DNA of 64,000 nucleotides from Prevotella sp. (GTDB lineage Bacteria; Bacteroidota; Bacteroidia; Bacteroidales; Muribaculaceae), in NCBI GenBank assembly GCA_023662865.1, contig JAMPIK010000003.1, positions 51,956 to 115,955 on the forward strand, in the 5' to 3' direction. Made by a program: the position numbers and the translations under genes. A model generated the notes under the pieces. It was given only the letters and a program-made list of their open reading frames with translations, was not told the origin of the DNA and did not search any database. Positions 43,449 to 52,551 of this stretch are shown here, one piece after another; within the stretch, counting starts at the first letter, position 1, and each line of letters starts with the position of its first letter.

Positions 43449-44243
43449 ATGGCTAATATCAGTCCCTTGGCCTATGTTCACCCGCAGGCCCGTCTGGCAG
43501 ACGATGTCAGGATAGAAGCGTTTGTTTACATCGACAAAGATGTCGAAATTGGTCCCGGTTGCGTTATCATGTCGCATGCAAGCGTTATAGGCGGCACCAC
43601 TATAGGCCCCGGCACTAAGGTGTACGATGGTGCCGTGGTAGGCGCAGACCCTCAAGACTTCCGTTGGAAAGGTGAAAAAGGCAGATGCATAATCGGTTCA
43701 AACACAAAAATTTATCAGCATGTAATTATCAATCGCTCCATTCATGAAGGCGCGGCAACAACAATAGGCGACAACTCTTACATTATGGCGCAGTCTCATA
43801 TTGGACACGACAGCCATATAGGCAACTACTGTGTGTTGGGCAATGGAGTAAAGATAGCCGGAGACTGCCGTGTGGGCAACTATTCGATACTATCTTCCGG
43901 CGTTATCGTCCATGAAAAATGCCACATCGGTGAATGGGTGCTGGTAAAAGGCGGTTGCCGCGTAAACAACAATGTACCTCCCTACGCCATCATGGCACAC
44001 AACCCGATTTCATACTTCGGAGTAAACGCATTTGTATTGCGCAAAGGCCACATGAACGAGGAGCGCATTGATGATATCGCAAAGTGCTACCGCCATATTT
44101 ACCAATGCGGCACATCGTTGTTCAATGCTATGAGACGCATTCAGGAAGATGTAACCCCCAGCGAAGAGCGCGACAACATTCTCTCTTTTATCCGCGACCA
44201 TGGAATGCGCATCGCGGCTACACCTACCGATATTTACGACTGA
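43449..44243 (+). CDS. lpxA: UDP-N-acetylglucosamine O-acyltransferase
   Basis: A 264-residue cytoplasmic acyltransferase for the first step of lipid A synthesis. The N-terminal two thirds is a left-handed beta-helix made of hexapeptide repeats (V-x-I-G-x-x pattern, e.g. DVEIGPGCVIMSHASVIGGTTIGPGT). The catalytic His lies in SHIGHDSHIGN, and the C-terminal helical part begins near residue 190. It begins with MANISPLAYVHPQARLAD, typical for LpxA. lpxD and fabZ are not adjacent here. Confidence 0.94.
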   Translation: MANISPLAYVHPQARLADDVRIEAFVYIDKDVEIGPGCVIMSHASVIGGTTIGPGTKVYDGAVVGADPQDFRWKGEKGRCIIGSNTKIYQHVIINRSIHEGAATTIGDNSYIMAQSHIGHDSHIGNYCVLGNGVKIAGDCRVGNYSILSSGVIVHEKCHIGEWVLVKGGCRVNNNVPPYAIMAHNPISYFGVNAFVLRKGHMNEERIDDIAKCYRHIYQCGTSLFNAMRRIQEDVTPSEERDNILSFIRDHGMRIAATPTDIYD

Positions 44244-44254
44244 CAAGATTAGAA

Positions 44255-45136
44255 ATGAATAACATAATAATTCGCGCACTATCAGGGACACTGTATGTGG
44301 CCCTGATTGTTTGCAGCCTTACATTCTATAATCTATATTTCTGCATCCTGTGCCTGCTGTTCGGAGTGCTTGCAGTCACCGAGCTAAATAACATTACAGC
44401 CTACAACCGCAATGCCGAGCCGGCGCAACCTCGCGAAAAGTCCCTTACCGCAATGGGGCTGGACGTCTTCGGGATAATAGCCCTGACGCTGCCATATATA
44501 GGCGCCACCTTTTATGATAACTATTCGGCTATGATCTATTACTTCTTGGCCGGGCTTATCATGTGGATTCTATATGCCGTAATACGTTGTTATTCGGCCA
44601 TATATCAAAATGACGGCCACGCAGTCCCGGATATTGCCTATTCCTTTTTCGGCCAAATATACATAGGCACAGGGCTTGTAAGCGCACAATTTCTCAGCCT
44701 GCAAAGCCCGGGATTGGTGCTCCTTGTTTTCATTCTCATTTGGATTAACGACACCGGAGCTTTTCTGGTTGGCAGCGCAATAGGCAAACGCAAGCTCTTC
44801 CCTCGCCTTTCTCCGGGGAAAAGTTGGGAAGGTTTCTTCGGCGGCATGTTCCTCGGCATTGCCGTAAGCATAGTATTGCTTGCCACCGGGGCTACCGGAA
44901 TTCTCATGCGCTACCCTATTTTCAACGCGTGGGAGGTAGGTTTCTTTCTCCCCATAGCAGTCGGTATATCAGGCACTTTTGGAGACTTGTTTGAATCTAT
45001 GATTAAACGCAGTGCAGGTGTAAAAGACTCCGGCAATCTCATTCCCGGACACGGTGGCATACTGGATCGCATTGACTCAATGCTCTTTGCAATGCCGGCC
45101 ACTTGCCTGCTGATAATGCTCTGCTCCTTAATATGA
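44255..45136 (+). CDS. cdsA: phosphatidate cytidylyltransferase
   Basis: A 293-residue inner-membrane enzyme producing CDP-diacylglycerol from phosphatidate and CTP. About seven to eight membrane segments. The signature near the C-terminus, GDLFESMIKRSAGVKDSGNLIPGHGGILDRIDS, carries the metal-binding acidic residues, with PGKSWEGFFGG before it. The ATG at 44255 is 11 bases after lpxA; upstream in-frame codons overlap lpxA and are ignored. The stop overlaps the rsmG start (ATGA). Confidence 0.93.
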   Translation: MNNIIIRALSGTLYVALIVCSLTFYNLYFCILCLLFGVLAVTELNNITAYNRNAEPAQPREKSLTAMGLDVFGIIALTLPYIGATFYDNYSAMIYYFLAGLIMWILYAVIRCYSAIYQNDGHAVPDIAYSFFGQIYIGTGLVSAQFLSLQSPGLVLLVFILIWINDTGAFLVGSAIGKRKLFPRLSPGKSWEGFFGGMFLGIAVSIVLLATGATGILMRYPIFNAWEVGFFLPIAVGISGTFGDLFESMIKRSAGVKDSGNLIPGHGGILDRIDSMLFAMPATCLLIMLCSLI

Positions 45137-45759
45137 TAGATACTATTCTGCGATATTTCCCGAATTTGAGCGAAACGCAACAGGCGGCTTTTGAAAAGAT
45201 GATGATCCTTTACCCGGAGTGGAATGCAAAAATCAATGTAATTTCTCGCAAAGACATTGAGAATTTGCAAATTCACCACATATTGCACTCTCTTGCGATA
45301 GCCAAATTTACCTCATTTACCTCCGGCAGCCGTATTCTTGACTTCGGCTGCGGAGGCGGCTTTCCGTCCGTTCCGCTTGCAGTATTGTTTCCAGAAGTGA
45401 ATTTTCATCTCATTGACCGTATAGCCAAGAAACTGCGTGTAGCCGAATCAGTAGCCCGCGAGACGGGGCTTACCAACATATCTCTTCAACACGGCGACAT
45501 CAACGAGTGCAGACAGAAATTTGATTTCGTAGTGAGCAGAGCCGTTATGCCGCTGCCCGAACTTATCAAATACAGCCGCAAGAATATCGACAAGGAACAA
45601 CGTAATTCAATACCCAACGGCCTTATCACTCTGAAAGGAGGCGATTTAAAGGCGGAATTGGAACAATACGCCCGGCGAACAGTTATTGAGCCGATATCAT
45701 CATACTTCCCCGAAGAACCATTCTTCACCGACAAATATGTAACTTTTACTCCGGTTTGA
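45133..45759 (+). CDS. rsmG: 16S rRNA (guanine(527)-N7)-methyltransferase
   Basis: A 208-residue SAM methyltransferase (GidB). YPEWNAKINVISRKDIENLQIHHILHSLA, then the SAM loop ILDFGCGGGFPSVPLAVLFP and VSRAVMPLPEL are diagnostic. It is coupled to cdsA by an ATGA. Its 3' end overlaps the convergent yigZ-type gene by 14 bases. Confidence 0.94.
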   Translation: MIDTILRYFPNLSETQQAAFEKMMILYPEWNAKINVISRKDIENLQIHHILHSLAIAKFTSFTSGSRILDFGCGGGFPSVPLAVLFPEVNFHLIDRIAKKLRVAESVARETGLTNISLQHGDINECRQKFDFVVSRAVMPLPELIKYSRKNIDKEQRNSIPNGLITLKGGDLKAELEQYARRTVIEPISSYFPEEPFFTDKYVTFTPV

Positions 45760-46363
45760 GAGTATCAGCATCTTCAAAGGTCACACCGTCAATATTCTCC
45801 AAGGCAATCCGCAAACCCTCGGCCATATCTTTCCGTATTGACAGCGAAATTTCGCAACTGTTGTCAAATTTCTGATTATCAATTACAACTTGACTGCGTT
45901 TAAGCATACGCATCACATCGTTCATGGCAAGGTACGGAAAATGAAAAGTGAGCGACTCCATGTCGTGACACTCAATGATTTCAGCATTCTCAATGGCCTC
46001 CTTGGCCGCCGCTCTGTAAGCGGCAATCAGCCCCGGTGTGCCTAACTTTATTCCGCCGAAATACCTCACCACGACAATTACAATATCGGTAAGGTTTAAG
46101 GAATTGATTTGGCCGAGAATAGGCTTGCCGGCAGTGCCGGAGGGTTCTCCGTTATCGTTCAGTTGCCATACAGCTCTGTCAGCACCTATCGTATAAGCCC
46201 AACACACATGCCGGGCATCGTGATATTCATTCTGATAATCTTTAATCACCTGCTTGGCCTCCTCCACAGTCTTCACCGGGTGTGCAAACGCAAGGAAGCG
46301 ACTCATCTTCTCGCGTATCTGCCCTTGCGAGGGCGAGGATATTGTATAGAAAACATCGCTCAT
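45746..46363 (-). CDS. YigZ/IMPACT-family protein
   Basis: A 205-residue protein. The UPF0029/IMPACT domain (about 15-125) shows SRFLAFAHPVKTVEEAKQ, HDARHVCWAYTIG, DNGEPSGTAGKPIL and VVRYFGGIKLGTPGL; a C-terminal DUF1949-like part follows. Its role is uncertain; eukaryotic IMPACT binds GCN1. It overlaps folC by 4 bases and is the last gene of the chrA-folC operon. Confidence 0.9.
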   Translation of the reverse strand: MSDVFYTISSPSQGQIREKMSRFLAFAHPVKTVEEAKQVIKDYQNEYHDARHVCWAYTIGADRAVWQLNDNGEPSGTAGKPILGQINSLNLTDIVIVVVRYFGGIKLGTPGLIAAYRAAAKEAIENAEIIECHDMESLTFHFPYLAMNDVMRMLKRSQVVIDNQKFDNSCEISLSIRKDMAEGLRIALENIDGVTFEDADTLKPE

Positions 46364-47673
46364 ATCAGGTCTCTCTCCAAGGCAAGAAGCAGGTCGGCAA
46401 CTATAAATGTGGATCCACCTATGAATATCAAATCATTTGGATTAGTCTGTTCAATGGCAGCATTATATGCCTCTATTACAGACGGATAACATTCTCCATG
46501 CAGCCCCGCAGCAGCCGCCTTTTGTTCAAGGGTATCAATATCCATAGCCCTTGGAATTTGAGCTTTTGTAAAGAAGTAACGAGCATCTTTCGGAAAAAGA
46601 GGCAAGATATTATCAACATCTTTGTCGGCAACAAACCCGGCTACAATCAGCAAATGCCTTCCTATCACTTCATCTTTTAGCCTTTGCAGCTGTGCCATAT
46701 TATATTTCAGGCCGGCTTCATTATGTCCGGTGTCGGCAATTGTCAGTGGGAAGTCAGATAGTTTCATCCAGCGTCCGGCAAGCCCGGTAAGATAGCATAC
46801 ATTGGCCAGACCCTCAGCCTCGGCCTCGTAACTTATGCTTATTCCTACTCTTCTGAGCATTTCTATTGCTGCAAGTACAGTGCGTAGATTGGCGTGTTGG
46901 TAGTCACCTTTCAAGTCATAAGCAAACGTGAGTCCACCGGGCAAGACAACATTTGTCAGGTTGTCAACCGAAGGCAAATCGGCACATTCCCGAGCGAAAG
47001 AAATCGGAGCATTAACTGCTTCAGCCTTTTCTTCAAAAACTTGTTTTACACGCCCCTTAGCTTCTCCTATCAGCACCGGTATGCCGGGCTTTATGATACC
47101 GGCCTTTTCTCCGGCTATGGCTTCAAGTGTTTCTCCAAGAAACTGTGTATGATCCTTTGAAATATTGGTTATTACACAAGCCTGTGGGGTTATGATGTTA
47201 GTAGAGTCGAGCCTGCCCCCCATACCCACCTCAATCACGGCATAATCCACACCGGCCTTTGCAAACCAATCAAAAGCCATCATCATAGTGAGCTCAAAAA
47301 ATGAAGGGTGTCCGTCATAACCGGCAGCCTTGAATCGCTCCACGAAATCAGTCACCGCCTCTTGCGGGATTTTCTGTCCGTTTACGCGTATACGCTCTCT
47401 GAAATCAGCAAGATGCGGAGAAGTATAAAGTCCTGTTTTGTAGCGCTGACTTTGCAATACGGCTGCCAATGAGTGCGACACGGAACCTTTGCCGTTAGTC
47501 CCGGCTACATGTATTGATTTAAAGCTGCGATGCGGATTGCCGAAGTAATTATCCAAAGCTATGGAGGTGTCAAGTCCCGGCTTATATGCGGCGGCGCCCA
47601 CCCTTGAAAACATTGGCAATTGCATGAAAAGCCAATCTATAGATTGCTGATATTTATCTGAATTATAATCCAT
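46360..47673 (-). CDS. folC: folylpolyglutamate synthase / dihydrofolate synthase
   Basis: A 437-residue Mur-ligase-family enzyme adding glutamate to folates (and possibly to dihydropteroate). The P-loop HVAGTNGKGSVSHSLA near residue 56, SPHLADFRERIRVNG, EVGMGGRLDSTN and TNISKDHTQFLG are all visible. It overlaps the upstream ChrA half by 11 bases and the YigZ gene by 4 bases. Confidence 0.94.
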   Translation of the reverse strand: MDYNSDKYQQSIDWLFMQLPMFSRVGAAAYKPGLDTSIALDNYFGNPHRSFKSIHVAGTNGKGSVSHSLAAVLQSQRYKTGLYTSPHLADFRERIRVNGQKIPQEAVTDFVERFKAAGYDGHPSFFELTMMMAFDWFAKAGVDYAVIEVGMGGRLDSTNIITPQACVITNISKDHTQFLGETLEAIAGEKAGIIKPGIPVLIGEAKGRVKQVFEEKAEAVNAPISFARECADLPSVDNLTNVVLPGGLTFAYDLKGDYQHANLRTVLAAIEMLRRVGISISYEAEAEGLANVCYLTGLAGRWMKLSDFPLTIADTGHNEAGLKYNMAQLQRLKDEVIGRHLLIVAGFVADKDVDNILPLFPKDARYFFTKAQIPRAMDIDTLEQKAAAAGLHGECYPSVIEAYNAAIEQTNPNDLIFIGGSTFIVADLLLALERDLI

Positions 47674-48271
47674 ATATTAAGTAACCGGCAAGCCCGGCCA
47701 TTACGATGACAAGAATCGGATGAAGCTTCACTTTCGAGCCTCTCCATGGGAAGGGGAAATAGACTGATACGAAAGCAGCAATACATATCAATATGTTGAT
47801 TATCAAATCCGTATTTATACCGCGCGGATTGAAATTGGCTGAATTCATGAGCAGTATTGCAGCAGAAGCAATCAATCCAACCACTACGGGGCGCAGACCG
47901 GAGAATATGCTTTTTATCACTCCGCTTTCAGAGTGTCGGTGTATGTAATGCGATGCATGCAATACAAGCAAGAACGAAGGTATCACTACTGCCAATGTAC
48001 AAAGTATCGACCCCATAAGCCCCCACAAGGGACTGCCGAAACTCTCCGGACTGACAGAAGCCGGAGCTACATAACCTATATATGTGGCGGAGTTGATACC
48101 AATAGGACCCGGAGTCATTTGCGATATAGCAACTATGTCGGTAAACATTGTTTCGCTAATCCAACCGGGATCCACTACCGAGTGTTCCACAAGCGAGAGC
48201 ATAGCGTATCCTCCGCCGAAGCCGAATATGCCTATCTTAAGATAGGCCCAAATCAGTTTCAGATAAATCAT
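47663..48271 (-). CDS. chromate transporter half, ChrA family (second gene)
   Basis: A 202-residue membrane protein of the short-chain CHR family, with six or so hydrophobic segments. The family motif GIFGFGGGYAMLSLVE near residue 15, the acidic IAISQMTPGPIGINSATYIG segment and the PSFLLVL segment are present. Two short CHR proteins encoded together correspond to the two halves of full ChrA. Chromate is the named substrate of the family; the natural one in gut anaerobes is unclear. It overlaps the other half by 4 bases. Confidence 0.9.
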   Translation of the reverse strand: MIYLKLIWAYLKIGIFGFGGGYAMLSLVEHSVVDPGWISETMFTDIVAISQMTPGPIGINSATYIGYVAPASVSPESFGSPLWGLMGSILCTLAVVIPSFLLVLHASHYIHRHSESGVIKSIFSGLRPVVVGLIASAAILLMNSANFNPRGINTDLIINILICIAAFVSVYFPFPWRGSKVKLHPILVIVMAGLAGYLIYGL

Positions 48272-48888
48272 GCCTCTCCCCCTTTCCTTCTAAGTCGTGT
48301 TTGAGTGTATCTGAAATGCAAATAACCGCCCAAACCTCCAAGCACAATATAAACAATCGGATTGGAAATAATACCGATATTCAATGATATCATCAGAGCA
48401 ACCAAGACAGGAATCCAAAAGGTTTTGAGTGTAAGTTTTGCAGCCTTGGCGGAACTGATTACGGGAGCTATTATTAATGCCACAACAGCCGGACGTATAC
48501 CCATGAATATGGCAGAGAGCGTACGGTTATTCTTTATCAAATCGGGTGTGAGAAATATTGCTATGGCCAATATAATCAGAAAAGAAGGCAAGATTGTACC
48601 TAAGGCTGCAGCGACGGCACCGATGCGGCCGCGCGTCTTGTCGCCCACAGCTACGGATATGTTGACTGCCAAAATACCGGGCAGACTCTGCGCCAGAGCC
48701 AACAGGTCTAAAAACTCATCACGACGTATCCACGCGTGTTTGTCTACTATTTCGCGTTCAATAATGCTAATCATGGCCCACCCGCCGCCAAAGGTAAATG
48801 CGCCTATCTTCAGAAACGACAACAGAAGCGACGATAAGGCCGGCCTCTCAACATCATTGTCTGCTACTATATCCGATTTCTTCTGCAT
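48268..48888 (-). CDS. chromate transporter half, ChrA family (first gene)
   Basis: A 206-residue partner of the next gene with the same layout: ~25 hydrophilic residues, then FLKIGAFTFGGGWAMISIIE, ALAQSLPGILAVNISVAVG and several membrane helices. The two proteins share the GxFxFGGGxAM and SxxPG motifs, consistent with an ancient duplication. A leftward TAATTTTG (48906-48899) lies just upstream. Confidence 0.9.
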   Translation of the reverse strand: MQKKSDIVADNDVERPALSSLLLSFLKIGAFTFGGGWAMISIIEREIVDKHAWIRRDEFLDLLALAQSLPGILAVNISVAVGDKTRGRIGAVAAALGTILPSFLIILAIAIFLTPDLIKNNRTLSAIFMGIRPAVVALIIAPVISSAKAAKLTLKTFWIPVLVALMISLNIGIISNPIVYIVLGGLGGYLHFRYTQTRLRRKGGEA

Positions 48889-48898
48889 ATCTTGTCTG

Positions 48899-48906
48899 CA
48901 AAATTA
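48899..48906 (-). promoter_or_regulatory. -7 element of the chrA-folC-yigZ operon
   Basis: TAATTTTG on the minus strand, 10 bases before the first chrA ATG (48888). A TTTG (48927-48924) lies 17 bases upstream, slightly closer than usual. Confidence 0.5.
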
Positions 48907-48994
48907 CAAAAAAAAATATGATACAAAAAATATGCCTCGGTTGCAAGAGCAATTCGAGACATATTTTGTGTTTGGGAGTAAGGTCTCGTTTAAG

Positions 48995-50011
48995 TTATTT
49001 ATCGTTTGCCGTGGTTGCAGGCGAAGCCGATGCCGGCACATCGGCGCGGTATTTGGCTTCCCAACCGAGTGCTGATGCTCCTAATACGGCTGCATCGCTC
49101 TCCTTAAGCTCGGAGAGAATTATCTTTGTCTTACCTTTAAAGATTGACATTACGTTCTTGTCCAATGCTTCCTGTATAGGCTTGATAAGCAAATCACCGC
49201 TCTTGGCCAAACCGCCGAACAGAATAATTGCCTGCGGGCTGGAGAATGCTATCATGTCGGCAAACGCTTCGCCGAGGATTTTGCCGGTATATTCAAAAAT
49301 TTCTTTTGCCAATTTATCGCCGGTCATTGCGGCATCATACACATCTTTGGAGGTAATCTCATCAATGTCGAGATTGCGCAGTGTGGAGGGATCACTTCTT
49401 AGCTCAAGGAACTCACGCGCCGTACGAGCTACACCGGTAGCGGAGCAATATGCTTCAAGGCATCCTGTACGACCGCAGCCACAGATACGTCCGTTGTTTC
49501 TCTTCACAATGACATGGCCGAGTTCACCGGCAAAACCATCATGTCCGTACACAATCTGACCGTTGATTACTATACCCGAACCCACACCGGTGCCGAGTGT
49601 AATCATGATAAAATCTTTCATACCACGCGCCGCGCCGTAAGTCATTTCGCCGATGGCGGCGGCATTGGCATCATTTGTCACAGCTACCGGTATACCGTTG
49701 AAAGCACGGCTCACCTTTTCGGCCAAAGCCACATCGTTACCCCATGGCAGATTCACTCCGTTTTCAATCATGCCGGTATAGTAGTTGGCATTGGGTGCGC
49801 CTATGCCTATACCCTGCAGCTTGTCTACTGCATCGTTTGTTTTAAGCAGACGCATCACTTCGGTGTGAAGTTCTTCGATATAATCATCAAAATTTGCGTG
49901 TTTTCTTGTTTTAACCGAGTCACTTGCCACTACATGACCACGAGCATCCACAATACCGAAAACGGTATTGGTGCCGCCAATGTCAATACCTAATACATAA
50001 GGTTTACTCAT
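48995..50011 (-). CDS. ROK-family sugar kinase, probable glucokinase
   Basis: A 338-residue kinase. The ATP-binding LGIDIGGTNTVFGIVD starts at residue 7, TNDANAAAIGE contains the catalytic Asp, and the ROK zinc motif ELGHVIVKRNNGRICGCGRTGCLEAYCS is intact. ILFGGLAKSGDLL is the usual adenosine-site segment. It lacks a DNA-binding domain, so it is a kinase and not a repressor. Substrate (glucose or another hexose) is inferred from the family. Confidence 0.88.
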   Translation of the reverse strand: MSKPYVLGIDIGGTNTVFGIVDARGHVVASDSVKTRKHANFDDYIEELHTEVMRLLKTNDAVDKLQGIGIGAPNANYYTGMIENGVNLPWGNDVALAEKVSRAFNGIPVAVTNDANAAAIGEMTYGAARGMKDFIMITLGTGVGSGIVINGQIVYGHDGFAGELGHVIVKRNNGRICGCGRTGCLEAYCSATGVARTAREFLELRSDPSTLRNLDIDEITSKDVYDAAMTGDKLAKEIFEYTGKILGEAFADMIAFSSPQAIILFGGLAKSGDLLIKPIQEALDKNVMSIFKGKTKIILSELKESDAAVLGASALGWEAKYRADVPASASPATTANDK

Positions 50012-50046
50012 ATCTTAAACTTATTTAGTTAACTTTTTCTATTTCG

Positions 50047-50054
50047 CAAAATTA
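50047..50054 (-). promoter_or_regulatory. -7 element of the ROK kinase gene
   Basis: TAATTTTG on the minus strand 35 bases before the ATG at 50011. No TTTG at the normal distance upstream. Confidence 0.4.
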
Positions 50055-50098
50055 GTAAAAAATTTACGGACAGCGGCATAATTACACTGAAAATCGTT

Positions 50099-51451
50099 TC
50101 AACTTTCTGTGTCAGGCACCGGAACCGGAATACTCGCAAGCAGGAACTTGGAAGATATGCAATACTCATCTTTGTCTATTGCGTTTAGCACCTCATCAAG
50201 TTTCTTATATTTTATATTGAATTCCGGCACAAAGTCATGACTGCCCTCCATGTCTACTCCTTTTATAAGGTCGCCCAAAGTAAAAGTATTCAAATCCACA
50301 GCCGGTGCTATTCCCTCTCGCTCCTTTTCAAGCATTACATAATAAACAATCCCGGCCTTGTGCATACGTTCCACAATATCGCCCAAGAGCCTGATTGGCA
50401 GTCCGTATTGTTGTGAGATACCACCTATTGTAAGCGGCGGCAATCCTTCGCGAAATCGGGAAGCTATTACAGCAGCGGCGGCAACTGTGAGCTTGCGCAT
50501 GTAAGAGGGTGAAACATCGGTGATATCCGTTGTGAATGTCGAATGGAAAATGTTTTGCATAGAAAAGGTGAGCGTACACCCGAACAAGAGTATAAGCCAA
50601 CTGATTTGCAGCCATATAAGCATTAAAGGCAAGAAAGCGAACGAGCCGTAGATGGCATTGTATTTAGTTACATACACCGTACCTGTGATAAGCAATACTT
50701 GTACTATCTGGAATGCAATTCCGCTTATAAGCCCGGCCAATGCGGCATATTTCAGACTCACAGTGGTATTGGGTATTAACAAATAAGAAAGAGTAAAAGC
50801 AACGCAGACAAGCAAAAAAGGCGCACAGTCCAATATAAAGGATATGAAGGCGGAGTTGGCCATATCTCCAAGCAGAGTGTCAAACATGGTACTCATGAAG
50901 ACATTGATACCGGCAGCACACACCATAAGTATGGGGACCAACAGACATATTGATGTATAGTCTGTAATCTTGCGATAAAAAGTGCGGCCTTGCTTCACAC
51001 CCCATAGGTTGTTGAACTCGTCTTCAATATGCGAAAGAAGCGAAATCAAAGTCCATAATAGAAAGACGATACCCACTCCCACAAACACGCCTTGAGAGGC
51101 TTGCGCAAGGTAGGAGTCTACAAAGGATATGGCAGTGGCTATGGCCTGGTGTTGCGAAGGGAAAAATTTATAAAGCTCAGTCTGAATCAAGTCTTGCAAA
51201 TTAAAACCGCGGCCTATTGCAAAAAGCAGAGCGAAAGCCGGGACTATTGCCAATAATGTGCGGTAAGTAAGAGCAGCGGCTCGGCTTTGCAAATCCGAGT
51301 CCATAAATGTGCGCACCGAAAGGTTTAAAATCTTTATGGTTCGCACCTTTAATGAGTTGGAAGACTCAAGCCAAATATCCACCCAACAGTATTTCGCCAT
51401 TGACATAGCCTTGGCATATAGTCTTGTGTATAAATCTGCAAGTTTTCCCAT
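50099..51451 (-). CDS. YihY/virulence factor BrkB family membrane protein
   Basis: A 450-residue inner-membrane protein with about six membrane helices in residues ~50-310 and a cytoplasmic C-terminal winged-helix-like part (about 340-450). SRAAALTYRTLLAIVPAFALLFAIG and the WGVKQGRTFYRKITDY segment are typical of the family, which was once misnamed RNase BN. Function unclear. The ATG at 51451 is chosen since the longer frame would run into the RNase P RNA gene. Confidence 0.87.
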   Translation of the reverse strand: MGKLADLYTRLYAKAMSMAKYCWVDIWLESSNSLKVRTIKILNLSVRTFMDSDLQSRAAALTYRTLLAIVPAFALLFAIGRGFNLQDLIQTELYKFFPSQHQAIATAISFVDSYLAQASQGVFVGVGIVFLLWTLISLLSHIEDEFNNLWGVKQGRTFYRKITDYTSICLLVPILMVCAAGINVFMSTMFDTLLGDMANSAFISFILDCAPFLLVCVAFTLSYLLIPNTTVSLKYAALAGLISGIAFQIVQVLLITGTVYVTKYNAIYGSFAFLPLMLIWLQISWLILLFGCTLTFSMQNIFHSTFTTDITDVSPSYMRKLTVAAAAVIASRFREGLPPLTIGGISQQYGLPIRLLGDIVERMHKAGIVYYVMLEKEREGIAPAVDLNTFTLGDLIKGVDMEGSHDFVPEFNIKYKKLDEVLNAIDKDEYCISSKFLLASIPVPVPDTES

Positions 51452-51540
51452 AAGCGAACAAGTGTCTCTTATAGAAACAAAAATACACCGCCAATGGTTC
51501 TCGCATTTGAGTTGTGTATATAGGCAGGTTTTATAAAAAA

Positions 51541-51934
51541 AAGCAGCCGGCCTGTAAGCCGGGTTATGTCCGCATTGCCATGGCATCGTAAAGAAGCCCT
51601 GACAGCGCGTGTCTGTCATTTATCTAATCCGCACCTCACAGTGCGGTTCAAGCTGCCTACCCCCCGGCAACGGACGAGCCGCCCTTAACTGCCGGTATAT
51701 TTGGCATTGCAACCCATGAGATGTACTGACGCAGTGTGTCGCCACATTGCCGGTGGGCTCTTACCCCGCCTTTTCACCCTTACCCGAAGTTTGCTCGAAA
51801 CTCCCGGCGGTTATTTTCTGTTACATTGTCTTTGCGGTTGCCCGCAACTTCCCGTTAGGAAACATGGTGCTCTGTGTTGCCCGGACTTTCCTCCTTACCC
51901 GAAAGGACACGGCGACAGACCGGGCCGACTGCTT
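51541..51934 (-). ncRNA. rnpB: RNase P RNA (type A)
   Basis: The catalytic RNA of RNase P, which matures tRNA 5' ends. Reading the minus strand, P1 arms AAGCAGUCGGCC (5') and GGCCGGCUGCUU (3') close the molecule. The 5' core GAGGAAAGUCCGGGC, the AAGGGUGAAAAGGCGGGGUAAGAGCCCACC region (about 51753-51783) and the conserved GGCAGCUUGAACC-type 3' region are present. A T-run (51540-51533 on the minus strand) ends it. The upstream gene stops only about 10 bases before the 5' end. Confidence 0.95.
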
Positions 51935-51943
51935 TATATTTTC

Positions 51944-52534
51944 TTATTTCACATTAATTATTTCTCTCGAAGGATTGATCTTGTCTTCATAGATTTTCAG
52001 CAACGACCGGCGCTGAAAGTATCCGATAAAGCCGTTTATTGAATATATTGTCAATACTATGCCGGTAAGCAGTGCCATACTGTTGGCTATATTCTGCGCC
52101 CCTACCGAGAAAACAACAATCCCGGCCAACAGACACAAACATGGTACTATAAGAAAATACCATTTAAAACCTATACCACGCATTTTTGGCGCAAAGTTGC
52201 AAAGCTGTATCAGTCCGGCCAATATCATGATAATTCCAAAGGTGTAAATCACATACTCCACGAAAAATTTGGGCGCAATAACCATAAGCAACCCTAAAAT
52301 AAAGGAGGCGGAGGAAACAATGACTAACACCGGGGAGCGACGCACTCCGGCAGCACGAGCCTTCTCGCCGATGAACAAGGAGCTCAACAGACTGAGCGTA
52401 CCGATTACAAGGAACGCCACACCCAATATAATACTTATGGCTTCAAATATTTGGGCACGGTCGTGGAGTATCATCAGCAGTACACCCCCCAATAAGGTGA
52501 ACAGATATGTATAAACGAAATTATTGTTCCTCAT
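51944..52534 (-). CDS. HdeD/DUF308-family membrane protein
   Basis: A 196-residue inner-membrane protein with six hydrophobic helices arranged as three pairs (DUF308 repeat pattern): residues ~8-25, 30-52, 68-88, 92-112, 122-142 and 150-170. HdeD in E. coli is linked to acid stress; no function can be assigned here. The ATG lies 17 bases after the stop of the cytidylate-kinase-like gene, so it is the second gene of that unit. Its 3' end must contain or lie near the rnpB promoter. Confidence 0.83.
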   Translation of the reverse strand: MRNNNFVYTYLFTLLGGVLLMILHDRAQIFEAISIILGVAFLVIGTLSLLSSLFIGEKARAAGVRRSPVLVIVSSASFILGLLMVIAPKFFVEYVIYTFGIIMILAGLIQLCNFAPKMRGIGFKWYFLIVPCLCLLAGIVVFSVGAQNIANSMALLTGIVLTIYSINGFIGYFQRRSLLKIYEDKINPSREIINVK

Positions 52535-52551
52535 CAGTGTATTGTGTTAAT

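Noticed and set aside
51452..51619. N-terminal extension of the YihY-family gene
   Set aside because: It would overlap the RNase P RNA and has a Cys/aromatic-rich composition unlike the family; the ATG at 51451 gives a normal N-terminus.
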